Source of the DNA: Actinomadura coerulea
Lineage (GTDB): Bacteria; Actinomycetota; Actinomycetes; Streptosporangiales; Streptosporangiaceae
Direction: 5' to 3'
DNA: 64,000 nucleotides
NCBI RefSeq assembly: GCF_014208105.1
Contig: NZ_JACHMQ010000001.1
Location: 2,418,001 to 2,482,000 of the forward strand
A program made the translations under genes and the position numbers. A model generated the notes under the pieces. That model saw only the letters and a list, made by a program, of their open reading frames with translations, was not told the DNA's origin and searched no databases. How positions within the stretch are numbered: the first letter of the stretch is position 1; every line of letters begins with the position of its first letter. Positions 8,370 to 17,196 of this stretch are shown here, in pieces.

Positions 8370-9604
8370 GTGAAGAGTCCGGTCAGCCAGAAGAGGAAGG
8401 CGTGCCAGCGGTCGGCGAGCAGGGGACTGATGACGTCCCCCGCCGGGGACATGGCGACGGCGGTGACGATGGCGATGAACGCGCCGAGGACGAGGAACAG
8501 CAGCGACCAGGTGGAGATCCGGCTGCGGTAGAGCCTGCTGACGCCCTTGGCGTCGACGAGCTTGCTGCCGACGCGGAGCCGGGTGAGGAACGTGCTGGCC
8601 ATGCCGGCGCGCCCCTTGTCGAAGAACTCCTCCATGTTGGCGTGCGTGCCGACCGCGACGATCAGGGTGGCCCCCTTGTCGTCGGCGAGGAGCATCGCGA
8701 TGTCCTCGCTGGTGGCGGCGGCGGGGAACACCACGGCGTCCTTGCCGAGCTCGTGCACGCGCTTCAGGCCCGGCGCGCGGCCGTCCCGGTAGGCGTGCAC
8801 GACGAGTTCGGCGCCGCAGGTGAGCGCGTCGTCGGAGACCGAGTCCATGTCGCCGACGATCATGTCGGGGCGGTAGCCGGCCTCCAGCAGCGCGTCGGCG
8901 CCGCCGTCCACCCCGATCAGCACGGGGCGGTACTCGCGGATGTAGGGGCGCAGGGTCGCGATGTCCTCGCGGTAGTGGTAGCCGCGCACGACGATCAGTG
9001 CGTGCCGCCCGGAGATCCTGGTCGCCACCTCCGGGACGCCGACGCCGTCGATGAGCAGGTCGCGCTCGCGCTTGACGTACTCCATCGTGTTGGCGACGAA
9101 CGCCTCCAGCTGGGAGGCGAGACCGGCCTTGGCCTCGGTCAGCGCCTCCTCGACGGACTCGGCGCTCTGCTCGGTGCCCTTGGCGACGACCTCCTCGCCC
9201 CGGTGCACGGCGGGCCCCTCGACGCGGACCTGGTCGCCCTCCTGCAGCTTGCTGAAGATCTCCGGGCCGACGTCGTCGATCAGCGGGATGCCGGCCTCGA
9301 TCAGGATCTGCGGCCCGAGGTTCGGGTACCGGCCCGAGATGCTGGGCGCGACGTTGACGACGGCGCCGACCTCGCGCGAGACCAGCGCCTCGGCGCTGAC
9401 GCGGTCGAGGTCGACGTGGTCGATCACCGCGACCTCGCCGGGCTGGAGCCGCTTGGTCAGGTCCTTGGTGCGGCGGTCGAGCCTGACCGTGGCGCTGACC
9501 CCGGGCCGCCCGTCGTCGCGGCCGCGGCCCAGCGTGAGCACGCGCCGGGGCAGCCTCTGGGCCAGCCGGACGCGTCGCTCTGCGGTGGGTGACGACTCGT
9601 TCAT
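8366..9604 (-). CDS. steA: Cytokinetic ring protein SteA
   Basis: This protein of 412 residues is homologous to Rv1697 and corynebacterial SteA. The cytosolic part contains a thiamine-pyrophosphokinase-like fold, seen in GVDGGADALLEAGYRPDMIV followed by GDMDSVSDD. One C-terminal transmembrane helix (about residues 355-380, STWSLLFLVLGAFIAIVTAV) would let it meet SteB in the membrane. In Corynebacterium SteA localises to the cytokinetic ring and acts with SteB in cell separation. Start ATG 9604 begins MNESSP. Synteny with recN upstream and steB downstream is the conserved actinobacterial arrangement. Confidence 0.9.
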   Translation of the reverse strand: MNESSPTAERRVRLAQRLPRRVLTLGRGRDDGRPGVSATVRLDRRTKDLTKRLQPGEVAVIDHVDLDRVSAEALVSREVGAVVNVAPSISGRYPNLGPQILIEAGIPLIDDVGPEIFSKLQEGDQVRVEGPAVHRGEEVVAKGTEQSAESVEEALTEAKAGLASQLEAFVANTMEYVKRERDLLIDGVGVPEVATRISGRHALIVVRGYHYREDIATLRPYIREYRPVLIGVDGGADALLEAGYRPDMIVGDMDSVSDDALTCGAELVVHAYRDGRAPGLKRVHELGKDAVVFPAAATSEDIAMLLADDKGATLIVAVGTHANMEEFFDKGRAGMASTFLTRLRVGSKLVDAKGVSRLYRSRISTWSLLFLVLGAFIAIVTAVAMSPAGDVISPLLADRWHAFLFWLTGLFT

Positions 9605-9768
9605 CAACTGCCATCCTGCCAGAGCACGGGAGCGGACGCCGGAAAGGCCGACAGTCCAGGCGTGTCCGTTCGCGCACTCTCTGTAGTCTTTGCCGGAGCG
9701 GGCGGCGGCCCGCCGCGGCGCCGGCGTGCGGGCTGACGTGCGGCCCGAGGGGCGGGCGCGGTCCGCGG

Positions 9769-11475
9769 CTACCGCTCCTCGGCGGCCATGGCGAGCAGTT
9801 CCTCGGCGTGCGCGCGGCCAAGCTCGGAGTCCTCCAGGCCGGCCAGCATCCGCGACAGCTCCCGGACCCGCCCCTCCCGGTCCAGGGCGGTGACGCCGCT
9901 GCTGGTGACGGTTCCGTCGTCGGACTTCTCCACCAGCAGGTGCTGGTCGGCGAACGCGGCGACCTGAGGCAGGTGCGTGACGACGATCACCTGGGCGTTG
10001 CGGGCCAGCCGCGCCAGCCGCCGCCCGATCTCCACCGCGGCCTTGCCGCCGACGCCGGCGTCGACCTCGTCGAAGACGAACGTCGGGACGGGGTCGGCGC
10101 CCGCGAAGACGACCTCGATCGCCAGCATCACGCGGGACAGCTCGCCGCCCGAGGCGCCCTTGTGCAGCGGCAGCGGCGGCGACCCCGGGTGCGGGGCGAG
10201 CCGGACCTCGACCTCGTCGACGCCGTGCGGGCCGTAGTCGCCGGCCGGGTTGACGGTGACCACGACGCGGGCGTGCGGCATCGCCAGGGCGGTCAGCTCC
10301 TCGGTGACGGCCTCGGAGAACCGCTCGGCGGCCCGGGTGCGCACCGCGGTCAGCTCCGCGGCGTCGGCGGCGAGCCGCTCGGTGAGCTCGGCGTGCTCGG
10401 AGCGCAGCTCGTCGATGCGGTCGTCGTCGCCCTCCAGCTCCGCGAGGCGGGACGCGGACCTGCGCGCCCACTCCAGGACCTCGGTGACCGTGCCGTCCGT
10501 CCCGCCGTACTTGCGGGTCAGGGCGGTCAGCTCGGCGCGGCGCTCCTGGACGGCCGCGAGCCGCGCCGGGTCGGCGTCCACGGACTCGGCGTAGGACGCC
10601 AGGTCGGTGCCGACGTCGGTGACGAGGTAGCCGGCCTCGGCGAGCCGGTCGGCGAGCGCCGCGAGCTCCGGGTCGTGGTCGCGGACGGCGTCCAGCGCGT
10701 TGCGGGCCTGGCCGAGCAGGCCGGTGACGTTCGCGGCCTCGAACGCGGCGGCGGGGTCGCCGAGCAGGGCCTCGTGGGCGGTGTCGGCCGCGCCGCGCAG
10801 CGCGTCGGCGTGCCCGAGGCGCTCCTCCTCGGCGGCGAGGTCGGTGTCCTCGCCGTCCTTGGGGTCGATCTTCTCGATCTCCTCCAGGCCGAAGCGGAGC
10901 ATCTCGGCCTCCTGGGCCCGCTCGCGCGCCCGCGTGGTCAGCTCCTCCAGCAGCGCGCTGACCTGGCGGTGCCGCTGGTAGGCCTTGGTGTAGGCGCGCA
11001 TCGGCTTGGTCAGCGCGCCGCCCGCGTACCGGTCGAGGGCGCCGCGCTGCCGCGACGACTGCAGCAGCCGCTGCTGGTCGGACTGCCCGTGCACGGCGAC
11101 CAGGTCGTCCGCCAGGGTGATCAGCACGCTGACGGGGACGGACCGGCCGCCGAGGAACGCGCGGGAGCGGCCCTCCGCCGACACCGAGCGCGTGACGATC
11201 AGAGCGCCGTCGTCCAGCTCGCCGCCGGCGTCCTCGACCCGCTCGACCACGCGGCCGCCCGGATCGACGACGATCCGGCCCTCCACCGTGGCGCGTCCGG
11301 CGCCGGGCCTGACCCGCTGCGGGTCGGCGCGGCCGCCGAACATCAGCCCGAGGCTGGTGACCACCATGGTCTTGCCCGCCCCGGTCTCCCCCGTCACCAC
11401 GTTGAAGCCCGGCGACAGATCGAGCACGGCCTCGTCGATCACGCCGAGGCCCTGGATCCGCACCTCATCGACCAT
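9769..11475 (-). CDS. recN: DNA repair protein RecN
   Basis: RecN is an SMC-like ATPase of double-strand-break repair. The 568-residue chain has the N-terminal Walker A GETGAGKTMVV, a long central coiled coil rich in Glu, Arg and Ala (about residues 150-370), and the C-terminal signature/Walker B region with KGASGGELSRVMLAIE and TFVFDEVDAGVGG. The ATG at 11475 gives the canonical start MVDEVRIQGLGVI. The frame stays open upstream through GTG codons near a GGAGG, so a slightly longer form is possible. It lies between nadK and steA as in Rv1695-Rv1697. Confidence 0.95.
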   Translation of the reverse strand: MVDEVRIQGLGVIDEAVLDLSPGFNVVTGETGAGKTMVVTSLGLMFGGRADPQRVRPGAGRATVEGRIVVDPGGRVVERVEDAGGELDDGALIVTRSVSAEGRSRAFLGGRSVPVSVLITLADDLVAVHGQSDQQRLLQSSRQRGALDRYAGGALTKPMRAYTKAYQRHRQVSALLEELTTRARERAQEAEMLRFGLEEIEKIDPKDGEDTDLAAEEERLGHADALRGAADTAHEALLGDPAAAFEAANVTGLLGQARNALDAVRDHDPELAALADRLAEAGYLVTDVGTDLASYAESVDADPARLAAVQERRAELTALTRKYGGTDGTVTEVLEWARRSASRLAELEGDDDRIDELRSEHAELTERLAADAAELTAVRTRAAERFSEAVTEELTALAMPHARVVVTVNPAGDYGPHGVDEVEVRLAPHPGSPPLPLHKGASGGELSRVMLAIEVVFAGADPVPTFVFDEVDAGVGGKAAVEIGRRLARLARNAQVIVVTHLPQVAAFADQHLLVEKSDDGTVTSSGVTALDREGRVRELSRMLAGLEDSELGRAHAEELLAMAAEER

Positions 11476-11533
11476 CGGACGCACCAGCGTCACAACCCTC
11501 CGCAACCAGATCCCCGATCAGCGCCTGTGGAGA

Positions 11534-12574
11534 TTATCCCCTCTGACCGCCAGCCGCCTCCCCGTCCGGCCCCGGGGGACCGCCCTGCGGCGGGAAGCCG
11601 GGGCCCGGGTAGCCAGCGATGCCGCCAGCCGCCGGGGCGTCCCCGACCTGGGAGTCCCCGAGCGGCGGGGACGGCCGGGACGGTTGGCGGACCCGCCCGC
11701 GCCAGCCCGTCACCGGCAGCCCGAACTTGGTGACCAGCCGGTCGGTGAACGGGGTGAGGTGCAGCCGCGCGAGCCGCACCGGCTCCGCGCCGCGGCGGAC
11801 CTCCACCCGCGCGCCCGGCGGCAGGTCGAGCGTGCGGCGCCCGTCGCACCACAGCACCGCGCGGGGCGTGTCGGGCAGCACCTCCACCGCGACCGACGAG
11901 CGCGGCGAGACCACCAGCGGGCGCGCGAACAGCGAGTGCGCGCTGAGCGGCACGACGAGCATCGCCTCCACCTCCGGCCACACGACCGGGCCCCCGGCGG
12001 AGAACGCGTACGCGGTGGAGCCCGTCGGGGTGGCGCACACCACACCGTCGCAGCCCCAGTTGGACAGCGGCCGACCGTCGATCTCGGCGACGACCTCCAG
12101 CATCCGCTCCCGCTCGGCCTTCTCGATGCTGGCCTCGTTGAGCGCCCACGTCGTGCCGAGGACGGTGCCGTTGCGGCGGGCGGTGACGTCGATGGTCATG
12201 CGCTCCTCGACGTCGTAGCGGCGGGTCACGACCCGGTCGACGGTGGCGGCGAGGTCCTCCCGCTCGGCCTCGGCGAGGAACCCGACGTGGCCGAGGTTGA
12301 CCCCGAGCAGCGGCGCGCCGGAGCCGCGGGTGAGATCGGCGGCGCGCAGCAGCGTCCCGTCTCCGCCGAGGACCATGACGACCTCGGCGCCGTCGGCGGC
12401 CGCGGCGGTGCCGGGCATGACCTCCACGCCCGCGCAGCCGATGTCGTCGGCCTCGCCCTCCAGGACCCGCACGCAGATCCCGGCCTCGCTGAGCCGCTCG
12501 ATCACCAGCTGCGCGCTGCGGACCGCCTCGGGCCGCCCGGTGTGCGCCACGACCAGCACCGACCTTGTGCTCAT
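11534..12574 (-). CDS. nadK: NAD kinase
   Basis: This ATP- or polyphosphate-dependent NAD kinase (346 residues) makes NADP. It shows the diacylglycerol-kinase-like signature GGDGTLLRAADLTRG, then NLGHVGFLAEAE and the NAD-binding loop TPTGSTAYAFSAGGPVVWPE. An extra C-terminal tail of roughly 50 residues, Pro- and Gly-rich and probably disordered, extends past the catalytic core. The ATG at 12574 (MSTRSVLVVAHTGR) matches family starts. A GTG 21 bases upstream is possible but has no ribosome-binding site. It is the Rv1695 equivalent in the conserved tlyA-nadK-recN order. Confidence 0.94.
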   Translation of the reverse strand: MSTRSVLVVAHTGRPEAVRSAQLVIERLSEAGICVRVLEGEADDIGCAGVEVMPGTAAAADGAEVVMVLGGDGTLLRAADLTRGSGAPLLGVNLGHVGFLAEAEREDLAATVDRVVTRRYDVEERMTIDVTARRNGTVLGTTWALNEASIEKAERERMLEVVAEIDGRPLSNWGCDGVVCATPTGSTAYAFSAGGPVVWPEVEAMLVVPLSAHSLFARPLVVSPRSSVAVEVLPDTPRAVLWCDGRRTLDLPPGARVEVRRGAEPVRLARLHLTPFTDRLVTKFGLPVTGWRGRVRQPSRPSPPLGDSQVGDAPAAGGIAGYPGPGFPPQGGPPGPDGEAAGGQRG

Positions 12575-12621
12575 GCTCCCGCCCCACTCCCCCACGCGCT
12601 CCGGCGTACGGACGTCTGGAC

Positions 12622-12644
12622 GAACGTCCCCGCGCGGGACGTTC
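12622..12644. promoter_or_regulatory. Perfect 9-bp-arm palindrome in the tlyA-nadK interval
   Basis: GAACGTCCC and GGGACGTTC are separated by CGCGC, giving a perfect inverted repeat 48 bp ahead of the nadK start and 72 bp past the tlyA stop. No T-run follows on either strand, so an operator or RNA-processing hairpin fits better than an intrinsic terminator. The binding partner is unknown. Confidence 0.5.
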
Positions 12645-12671
12645 CCGGTTTCGACGCAACCCTCTGCACGC

Positions 12672-12701
12672 GCGGTGCGCCCTGTAGCGGTGCGCCCTGT
12701 A
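12672..12701. repeat. Two tandem 15-bp direct repeats downstream of tlyA
   Basis: The 15-mer GCGGTGCGCCCTGTA occurs at 12672-12686 and again directly at 12687-12701, followed by a partial third copy. It lies just after the tlyA stop codon. No function is assigned. Confidence 0.7.
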
Positions 12702-12716
12702 CGCGCGGTGCGTCGC

Positions 12717-13520
12717 TCACTGCGGGCCCTCCGCGATGGCCTTGGCGAGGGCCTCCTCCTCCAGCGGCGGGGCCCCCGCGCGCAGCCACAGGAAGTACTC
12801 CACGTTGCCGGACGGCCCCGGCAGGGGGCTCGCCGCCACCCCGAGGACGCCGAGGCCGAGCGTCGCCGCGTGCTCCGCGACGCCGCGCACCGCGTCGGCG
12901 CGCAGCGCCGGGTCGCGGACGACTCCGCCCGCGCCGACCCGGTCCTTGCCTACCTCGAACTGCGGTTTCACCATGACCGCGTAGTCGGCCTCGGGGGTCG
13001 CGCACCGCTGGACCGGCCCGAGGACGAGCTTGAGCGAGATGAACGACAGGTCGCCGACGACGATGCTCGGCGGCGGGCCGTCGAGCGTCCCCGGCTCCAG
13101 GTCGCGGATGTTGACCCGCTCCAGGACGGTGACCCGGTCGTCGGTGCGCAGCGACCAGGCGATCTGCCCGTACCCGACGTCGACCGCGTACACCTGCTCG
13201 GCGCCCGCGCGCAGCAGGACGTCGGTGAACCCGCCGGTCGAGGCGCCCGCGTCCAGGCAGACCCGGCCCCGGACGTCCAGGCCCGCGAACGCCTCCAGCG
13301 CGCCGGCGAGCTTGTGGCCGCCGCGCGAGACGTACTCCGGGCCGCCGCCGTCGTCGGCCACGACGATCGCGGCGCCGGCCTCGACCTGGGTGGCCGCCTT
13401 CGCCGCGGTCTGCCCGCCGACGCGGACCCGGCCGTCGCCGATGAGCTGCCCGGCCTGCTCCCGCGACCGGGCCAGCCCCCGGCGCACCAGTTCGGCGTCC
13501 AGGCGGCGCCGGCTACTCAC
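12717..13520 (-). CDS. tlyA: TlyA family rRNA 2'-O-methyltransferase
   Basis: This 267-residue enzyme would methylate ribose 2'-OH of specific cytidines in 16S and/or 23S rRNA; in mycobacteria this confers capreomycin sensitivity. An N-terminal S4 RNA-binding domain (residues about 4-65, LDAELVRRGLARSREQAGQ) precedes an FtsJ-type Rossmann methyltransferase. The latter has the SAM motif LDAGASTGGFTDVLL, VGDLSFISLKL, and MVKPQFEVGK, which supplies a catalytic Lys. The GTG start overlaps the preceding small gene by 8 nt. It is the Rv1694 equivalent. Confidence 0.94.
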   Translation of the reverse strand: MSSRRRLDAELVRRGLARSREQAGQLIGDGRVRVGGQTAAKAATQVEAGAAIVVADDGGGPEYVSRGGHKLAGALEAFAGLDVRGRVCLDAGASTGGFTDVLLRAGAEQVYAVDVGYGQIAWSLRTDDRVTVLERVNIRDLEPGTLDGPPPSIVVGDLSFISLKLVLGPVQRCATPEADYAVMVKPQFEVGKDRVGAGGVVRDPALRADAVRGVAEHAATLGLGVLGVAASPLPGPSGNVEYFLWLRAGAPPLEEEALAKAIAEGPQ

Positions 13521-13764
13521 GGGGGCGCAGGGCGTCGGGGAAGGCGGGCCGGGGCGGCGCGGGGCGCCGCTCGTCCTGGCCGGCGGCCGCGAGGAGCTCC
13601 TGGAGCCGCTGGTGGACGTCCTCGAAGACCTCCACGTGCGCGGCGACGGGCCGTCCGCCGAGCCCGCCGAGGAGGGCGACGGCGGCGTCCACGCGCGGGT
13701 CGCCGGTCGGATCGGGCGGCGGCGCCGCCGGGAACTCCGGCTCCTCCGCGGCCTCGTCGGACAT
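13513..13764 (-). CDS. Small conserved actinobacterial protein upstream of tlyA (Rv1693 position)
   Basis: This acidic, Pro-rich protein of about 83 residues has a short helical core: DAAVALLGGLGGRP, then HVEVFEDVHQRLQELLAAAG. It has no signal peptide or membrane segment. Two start codons (GTG then ATG) are adjacent; GGGAGG lies 8 nt before the ATG, which I chose. The stop overlaps tlyA by 8 nt, so the two are coupled. Its place between the HAD-IIA phosphatase and tlyA matches Rv1693, whose function I do not know. The helix resembles a dimerisation or partner-binding element; this is speculation. Confidence 0.75.
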   Translation of the reverse strand: MSDEAAEEPEFPAAPPPDPTGDPRVDAAVALLGGLGGRPVAAHVEVFEDVHQRLQELLAAAGQDERRPAPPRPAFPDALRPRE

Positions 13765-13878
13765 CACGTTTACCTCCCAGTGCTCCCGGAGCGCACGCGA
13801 CGAGTCGCCTCCGGCTCACCATGAACGCTACCGTCCCTGGACGACATCGATGCCGGACGAACGGGGAACGGCCTGACC

Positions 13879-14220
13879 ATGGCGAACGAGGAGGAGTGCC
13901 GTGCGGCGCTGGAGCGCGTCGCGGCGCGCCTGGCGGAGGTGGACGCCGACCGGCTCGCCGAGCACGTCGTCGAGCGCACGATCAGCTGCCGGGTCGCGGA
14001 CCTCGGGCTCGCCTTCCGCAGCCGGCTGCACGGGGGCGGCCTCGACCCGTTCGAGCGCGACGAGGACCCGGGGGCCGCGCAGGTGCGCCTCACCGTGGAC
14101 AGCGACGACCTCGTCGCGATGGCCTTCGACGAGCTGAACCCGGCCAAGGCGTGGGCCGCGGGCCGCCTGAAGATCGAGGCGAGCATCTTCGACCTCCTCC
14201 GGCTGCGCAAGCTGCTCTGA
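13879..14220 (+). CDS. SCP2-like sterol-transfer domain protein
   Basis: This single-domain protein of 113 residues resembles the SCP2 sterol-carrier fold, which binds hydrophobic ligands. The characteristic tail MAFDELNPAKAWAAGRLKIE, followed by a short helix ending LRLRKLL, corresponds to the SCP2 pattern of a Gly-rich turn before the last helix. It is the only plus-strand gene among minus-strand neighbours, and faces the HAD-IIA gene convergently. A lipid-carrier role is likely, but the ligand is unknown. Confidence 0.8.
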   Translation: MANEEECRAALERVAARLAEVDADRLAEHVVERTISCRVADLGLAFRSRLHGGGLDPFERDEDPGAAQVRLTVDSDDLVAMAFDELNPAKAWAAGRLKIEASIFDLLRLRKLL

Positions 14221-14266
14221 CCGCCGTCCGGCCGCCTCGCCGACCCTCGGGCTCGGGGCCCGGTCC

Positions 14267-15268
14267 TCAGAGCCCGAGCGTCTCCAGGGCCGCGGCGAGG
14301 GTCTCCGGAGGCGGCGGCTCCTCGGTCTCCCAGGCGGCGGACGCGAGGGCGCGGAGGCCGTCGTAGGGGTCGCCGGATCCGCTGAGGGCGAACGCGTCGC
14401 CGTCGCGGCGCGCGGTCCAGCCGCCGCAGCGGTGGGCGCCGTCCTCCCGGGCGGTCTCCGGATGCGGGACGAGCAGGCCGGACAGGTCGGCCGCGAGGTA
14501 GGTGGGGCGCTGGTGGGGCGGGGCGGTGAGCGCCTGGAGGTGGCCGGTGACTCCGGTGAAGACGAGGAGGCTGTCGGCGCCGCCGTTGCGGGCGCCCTCG
14601 ATGTCGGTGTCGAGGCGGTCGCCGACCACCAGCGGGCGCTCGGCGCCGGTGCGCAGGATCGACTCCTGGTGCAGCGGCCGCTCGGGCTTGCCGGTGACGA
14701 TCGGCTCCACGCCGGTGGCACCGCTGATCACGCGGAGGAGGGCCCCGTTGCCGGGATGGGGAGGCCCGTCGCCCCCGGGGATGGTCAGGTCGCCGTTGGA
14801 ACCGACGAACAGCGCGCCCTGGGCGACCGCCTGGGCGCCCTCGGACAGCAGCCCGTAGCCGAGGTCGGGGTGGTAGCCCTGCACGACGGCGGGGGGACGC
14901 CCGGACGCCGTCGACACCGGGCGCAGACCCCGCTGGTAGAGTGCGTGGCGCAGCCCCATGCCGCCCACCACGAGCACCTCCGACCCGGCGGGCAGGCGTT
15001 CGGCGAGCAGGCGGGCGGCGGCCTGCGCGGACGTCACCACGTCCGACGCCTCGGCGGGGACGCCGACCTCGGTGAGCAGCGCCGCCACCGCCGACGGCGT
15101 CCGCGACGCGTTGTTGGTCACGAACGCCAGCCGCTGCCCCGCCGCGCGCGCCTTGGCGAGCGACTCGGCCGCCGCGGGGACGGGGCGGCGGCCGACGTAC
15201 ACGACCCCGTCCAGGTCGAGCAGGGCGACGTCGTACGCCTCGCTCAGGGGACGGTCGCTGCCTTTCAT
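14267..15268 (-). CDS. HAD-IIA (NagD-like) sugar/glycerol-phosphate phosphatase, Rv1692-like
   Basis: This 333-residue HAD-superfamily phosphatase has motif I LLDLDGVVYVG, motif II FVTNNAS, the type IIA cap with GYHPDLGYGLLSEG, and motif III/IV GKPERPLHQESI and VGDRLDTDIEGA. The C-terminal ~60 residues are an extra domain found in actinobacterial members. The mycobacterial syntenic homologue Rv1692 has been described as a glycerol-3-phosphate phosphatase, which suggests lipid-head-group or glycerol recycling here. ATG 15268 has GAGGAG 4 nt upstream; an ATG 12 bases earlier lacks a ribosome-binding site. Confidence 0.87.
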   Translation of the reverse strand: MKGSDRPLSEAYDVALLDLDGVVYVGRRPVPAAAESLAKARAAGQRLAFVTNNASRTPSAVAALLTEVGVPAEASDVVTSAQAAARLLAERLPAGSEVLVVGGMGLRHALYQRGLRPVSTASGRPPAVVQGYHPDLGYGLLSEGAQAVAQGALFVGSNGDLTIPGGDGPPHPGNGALLRVISGATGVEPIVTGKPERPLHQESILRTGAERPLVVGDRLDTDIEGARNGGADSLLVFTGVTGHLQALTAPPHQRPTYLAADLSGLLVPHPETAREDGAHRCGGWTARRDGDAFALSGSGDPYDGLRALASAAWETEEPPPPETLAAALETLGL

Positions 15269-15323
15269 CGCGCTCCTCATGACTGTGATCGTACGGGGAT
15301 TGTTACCGGTGGGTAAGGGCGGG

Positions 15324-15767
15324 TCAGCGCCGGGCCGCGAGGGTGGCCCTGGCGTGCCGCAACGCCCGCGCGTAGTCCTGGTTCTCCGGGCGCATGGCCG
15401 CGGCGAGGGCGAGATGCTCGACGGCGCCCTCGAAGTCGCCCATCCGGCTGAGCGACAGCCCGAGCCCGAACCGGGCGTAGTCCTCGGCGGGCTCGGCCTC
15501 CACGATCCCGCGGAAGCTCTCGGCGGCCGCGCCGAACTGCCGCGCCCCGAACTGGGCGCGGGCGAGCGCCTCGCGGATGCTGTGCGACTGCGGCTCGGCC
15601 TCGGCCGCCCTGGTCAGCAGCTGGAGCGCCGCCGCGGCGCTGCCCGCCCGCAGCAGCTCCAGGCCCCGCGTGTACCACTCGTAGACCCCGCCCTGCGGCG
15701 GGTCCGCATGCTCGCCCGGGTCCGCGCCTGGGGAATCCTCGGGCCGTCCGGGTCCTTGAGTACTCAT
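15324..15767 (-). CDS. Small TPR-repeat protein (Rv1691-like)
   Basis: This 147-residue protein has a disordered Pro/Asp-rich N-terminus (about 28 residues) and then three to four tetratricopeptide helices: WYTRGLELLRAGSAAAALQL, IREALARAQFGARQFGAAAE, YARFGLGLSLSRMGDFEGAV. TPR arrays mediate protein-protein contact, and no enzymatic motif is present. A GGGGAGG ribosome-binding site precedes the ATG. It is the first gene of the minus-strand block reaching to the glycosyltransferase, and corresponds in position to Rv1691. Confidence 0.85.
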   Translation of the reverse strand: MSTQGPGRPEDSPGADPGEHADPPQGGVYEWYTRGLELLRAGSAAAALQLLTRAAEAEPQSHSIREALARAQFGARQFGAAAESFRGIVEAEPAEDYARFGLGLSLSRMGDFEGAVEHLALAAAMRPENQDYARALRHARATLAARR

Positions 15768-15839
15768 GTGGACCTCCCCTCGGACATCGATCGCTACGAC
15801 CGTACCCGCCGCGGCACCGGGCGCCCTCCGCTGAATAGC

Positions 15840-17189
15840 ATGCCCAGCGTGGACGACGACCTCTCCTCCGGTCTCGACCCGGAGGAGTTCAGCGCGCGCG
15901 TCTTCGGGACGCGGGCCACGCGCACGGGCGCGGGCCTGGAACTGGCCCCGTTCCGCGGCGTCCGCTTCGTCCCCGAGGTGGCCGGCGACCCGGCGTCGGT
16001 GACCATGCCGCCGTACGACCTGATCGACGAGGCGGCGGCGCTGCGGCTGCTCGCGGAGGGCGGCCACAACATCATCCGGCTCAATCTCCCGCGCGCCGCC
16101 GGGGAGACCTACGACGCCGCCGGCCGGCGGCTGCGCCGCTGGCTGGAGCGCGGCGCGCTCGCGGTCGACCCCGAACCGGCCCTCTACGTCTACGAGGCGG
16201 CCCGCGGCGGGACCGTCCTGCAGCGCGGGCTGATCGGCGGCCTCGGACTGCGCGCGGAGTCCGACGGCGTCGTGCTGCCGCACGAGAACGTCTTCCCCGG
16301 CCCGGTCCGCGACCGGCTCGCGCTGATGGCGGCGGCGAACGCCAACCTGGAGCCGATCTTCCTGGTGTACGAGGGCGGCGGGGACGCGGCGGGCGTCGTC
16401 GACGAGGCCGCGGCCGGGACGCCCCTGACGGAGTTCGACGCCGACGACGGGCTGACCCACCGGCTGTGGCGCGTCACCGACCCGGCCCTGCACGCGCGGG
16501 TGGCCGCCGACCTGCGCGGCAAGCAGGCCCTCATCGCCGACGGCCACCACCGCTACGCCACCTACCGCGCCCTCCAGGCGCGCCGCCACGCGGCCGGCGA
16601 CGGCCCCGGCCCCTGGGACGCCGGGCTGGCGCTGCTGGTCGACTCGACGCGCTACCCGCCGCACCTCGGCGCCATCCACCGCGTGCTCCCCGGGCTCCGC
16701 CCGGACGCCGCGCTGGACAAGGCCGGCCAGGTCTTCGGCGTGACCGGATTCACGGCCGAGGACGCGGCTCTGGAGGCGCTCGCCCGCGCGGAGGGCCCCG
16801 CGTTCCTTCTCGGCGGCGGCGACTCCCTGCACCTGCTCACCGGCCCCGATCCGGACGCCCTGCGCGAGGCCATGCCGTCCGAGCACTCCCCCCGCTGGCG
16901 CGCGCTCGGCACCGCCGTCCTCGACCATCTGCTGATCCGCGGAGTGTGGGGCGTCCCGGAGAACGAGAACGCCGTCGAGGTGGTGCACGACGACCCGTCC
17001 GCGGCCATCGCCCGCGCCCGGCGCAGCGGCGGGACGGCCGTGATCCTGAACCCCCTCAAGGTCGAGGACGTGCTGGCGGTCGCGGGCGGGGGCGAGCGCG
17101 TGCCGCGCAAGTCCACCTCGTTCGGACCCAAGCCCCGCACCGGCCTCGTCCTGCGCCTTCTCGACCCGGACGGCCCGCGGGAGCCATGA
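15840..17189 (+). CDS. DUF1015 family protein
   Basis: This 449-residue protein belongs to the DUF1015 family, typified by the conserved DGHHRYATYRAL block (residues about 235-246) and the beginning PFRGVRFVPEV. Further family features include PPYDLID near residue 60 and the terminal KSTSFGPKPRTGLVLR. The family is widespread in bacteria and archaea and has no firmly established activity, although it is often annotated near serine metabolism. It is divergent from the TPR gene and is followed 7 nt later by the MBL hydrolase on the same strand, so the two likely form an operon. Confidence 0.88.
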   Translation: MPSVDDDLSSGLDPEEFSARVFGTRATRTGAGLELAPFRGVRFVPEVAGDPASVTMPPYDLIDEAAALRLLAEGGHNIIRLNLPRAAGETYDAAGRRLRRWLERGALAVDPEPALYVYEAARGGTVLQRGLIGGLGLRAESDGVVLPHENVFPGPVRDRLALMAAANANLEPIFLVYEGGGDAAGVVDEAAAGTPLTEFDADDGLTHRLWRVTDPALHARVAADLRGKQALIADGHHRYATYRALQARRHAAGDGPGPWDAGLALLVDSTRYPPHLGAIHRVLPGLRPDAALDKAGQVFGVTGFTAEDAALEALARAEGPAFLLGGGDSLHLLTGPDPDALREAMPSEHSPRWRALGTAVLDHLLIRGVWGVPENENAVEVVHDDPSAAIARARRSGGTAVILNPLKVEDVLAVAGGGERVPRKSTSFGPKPRTGLVLRLLDPDGPREP

Positions 17190-17196
17190 TCGGGGG

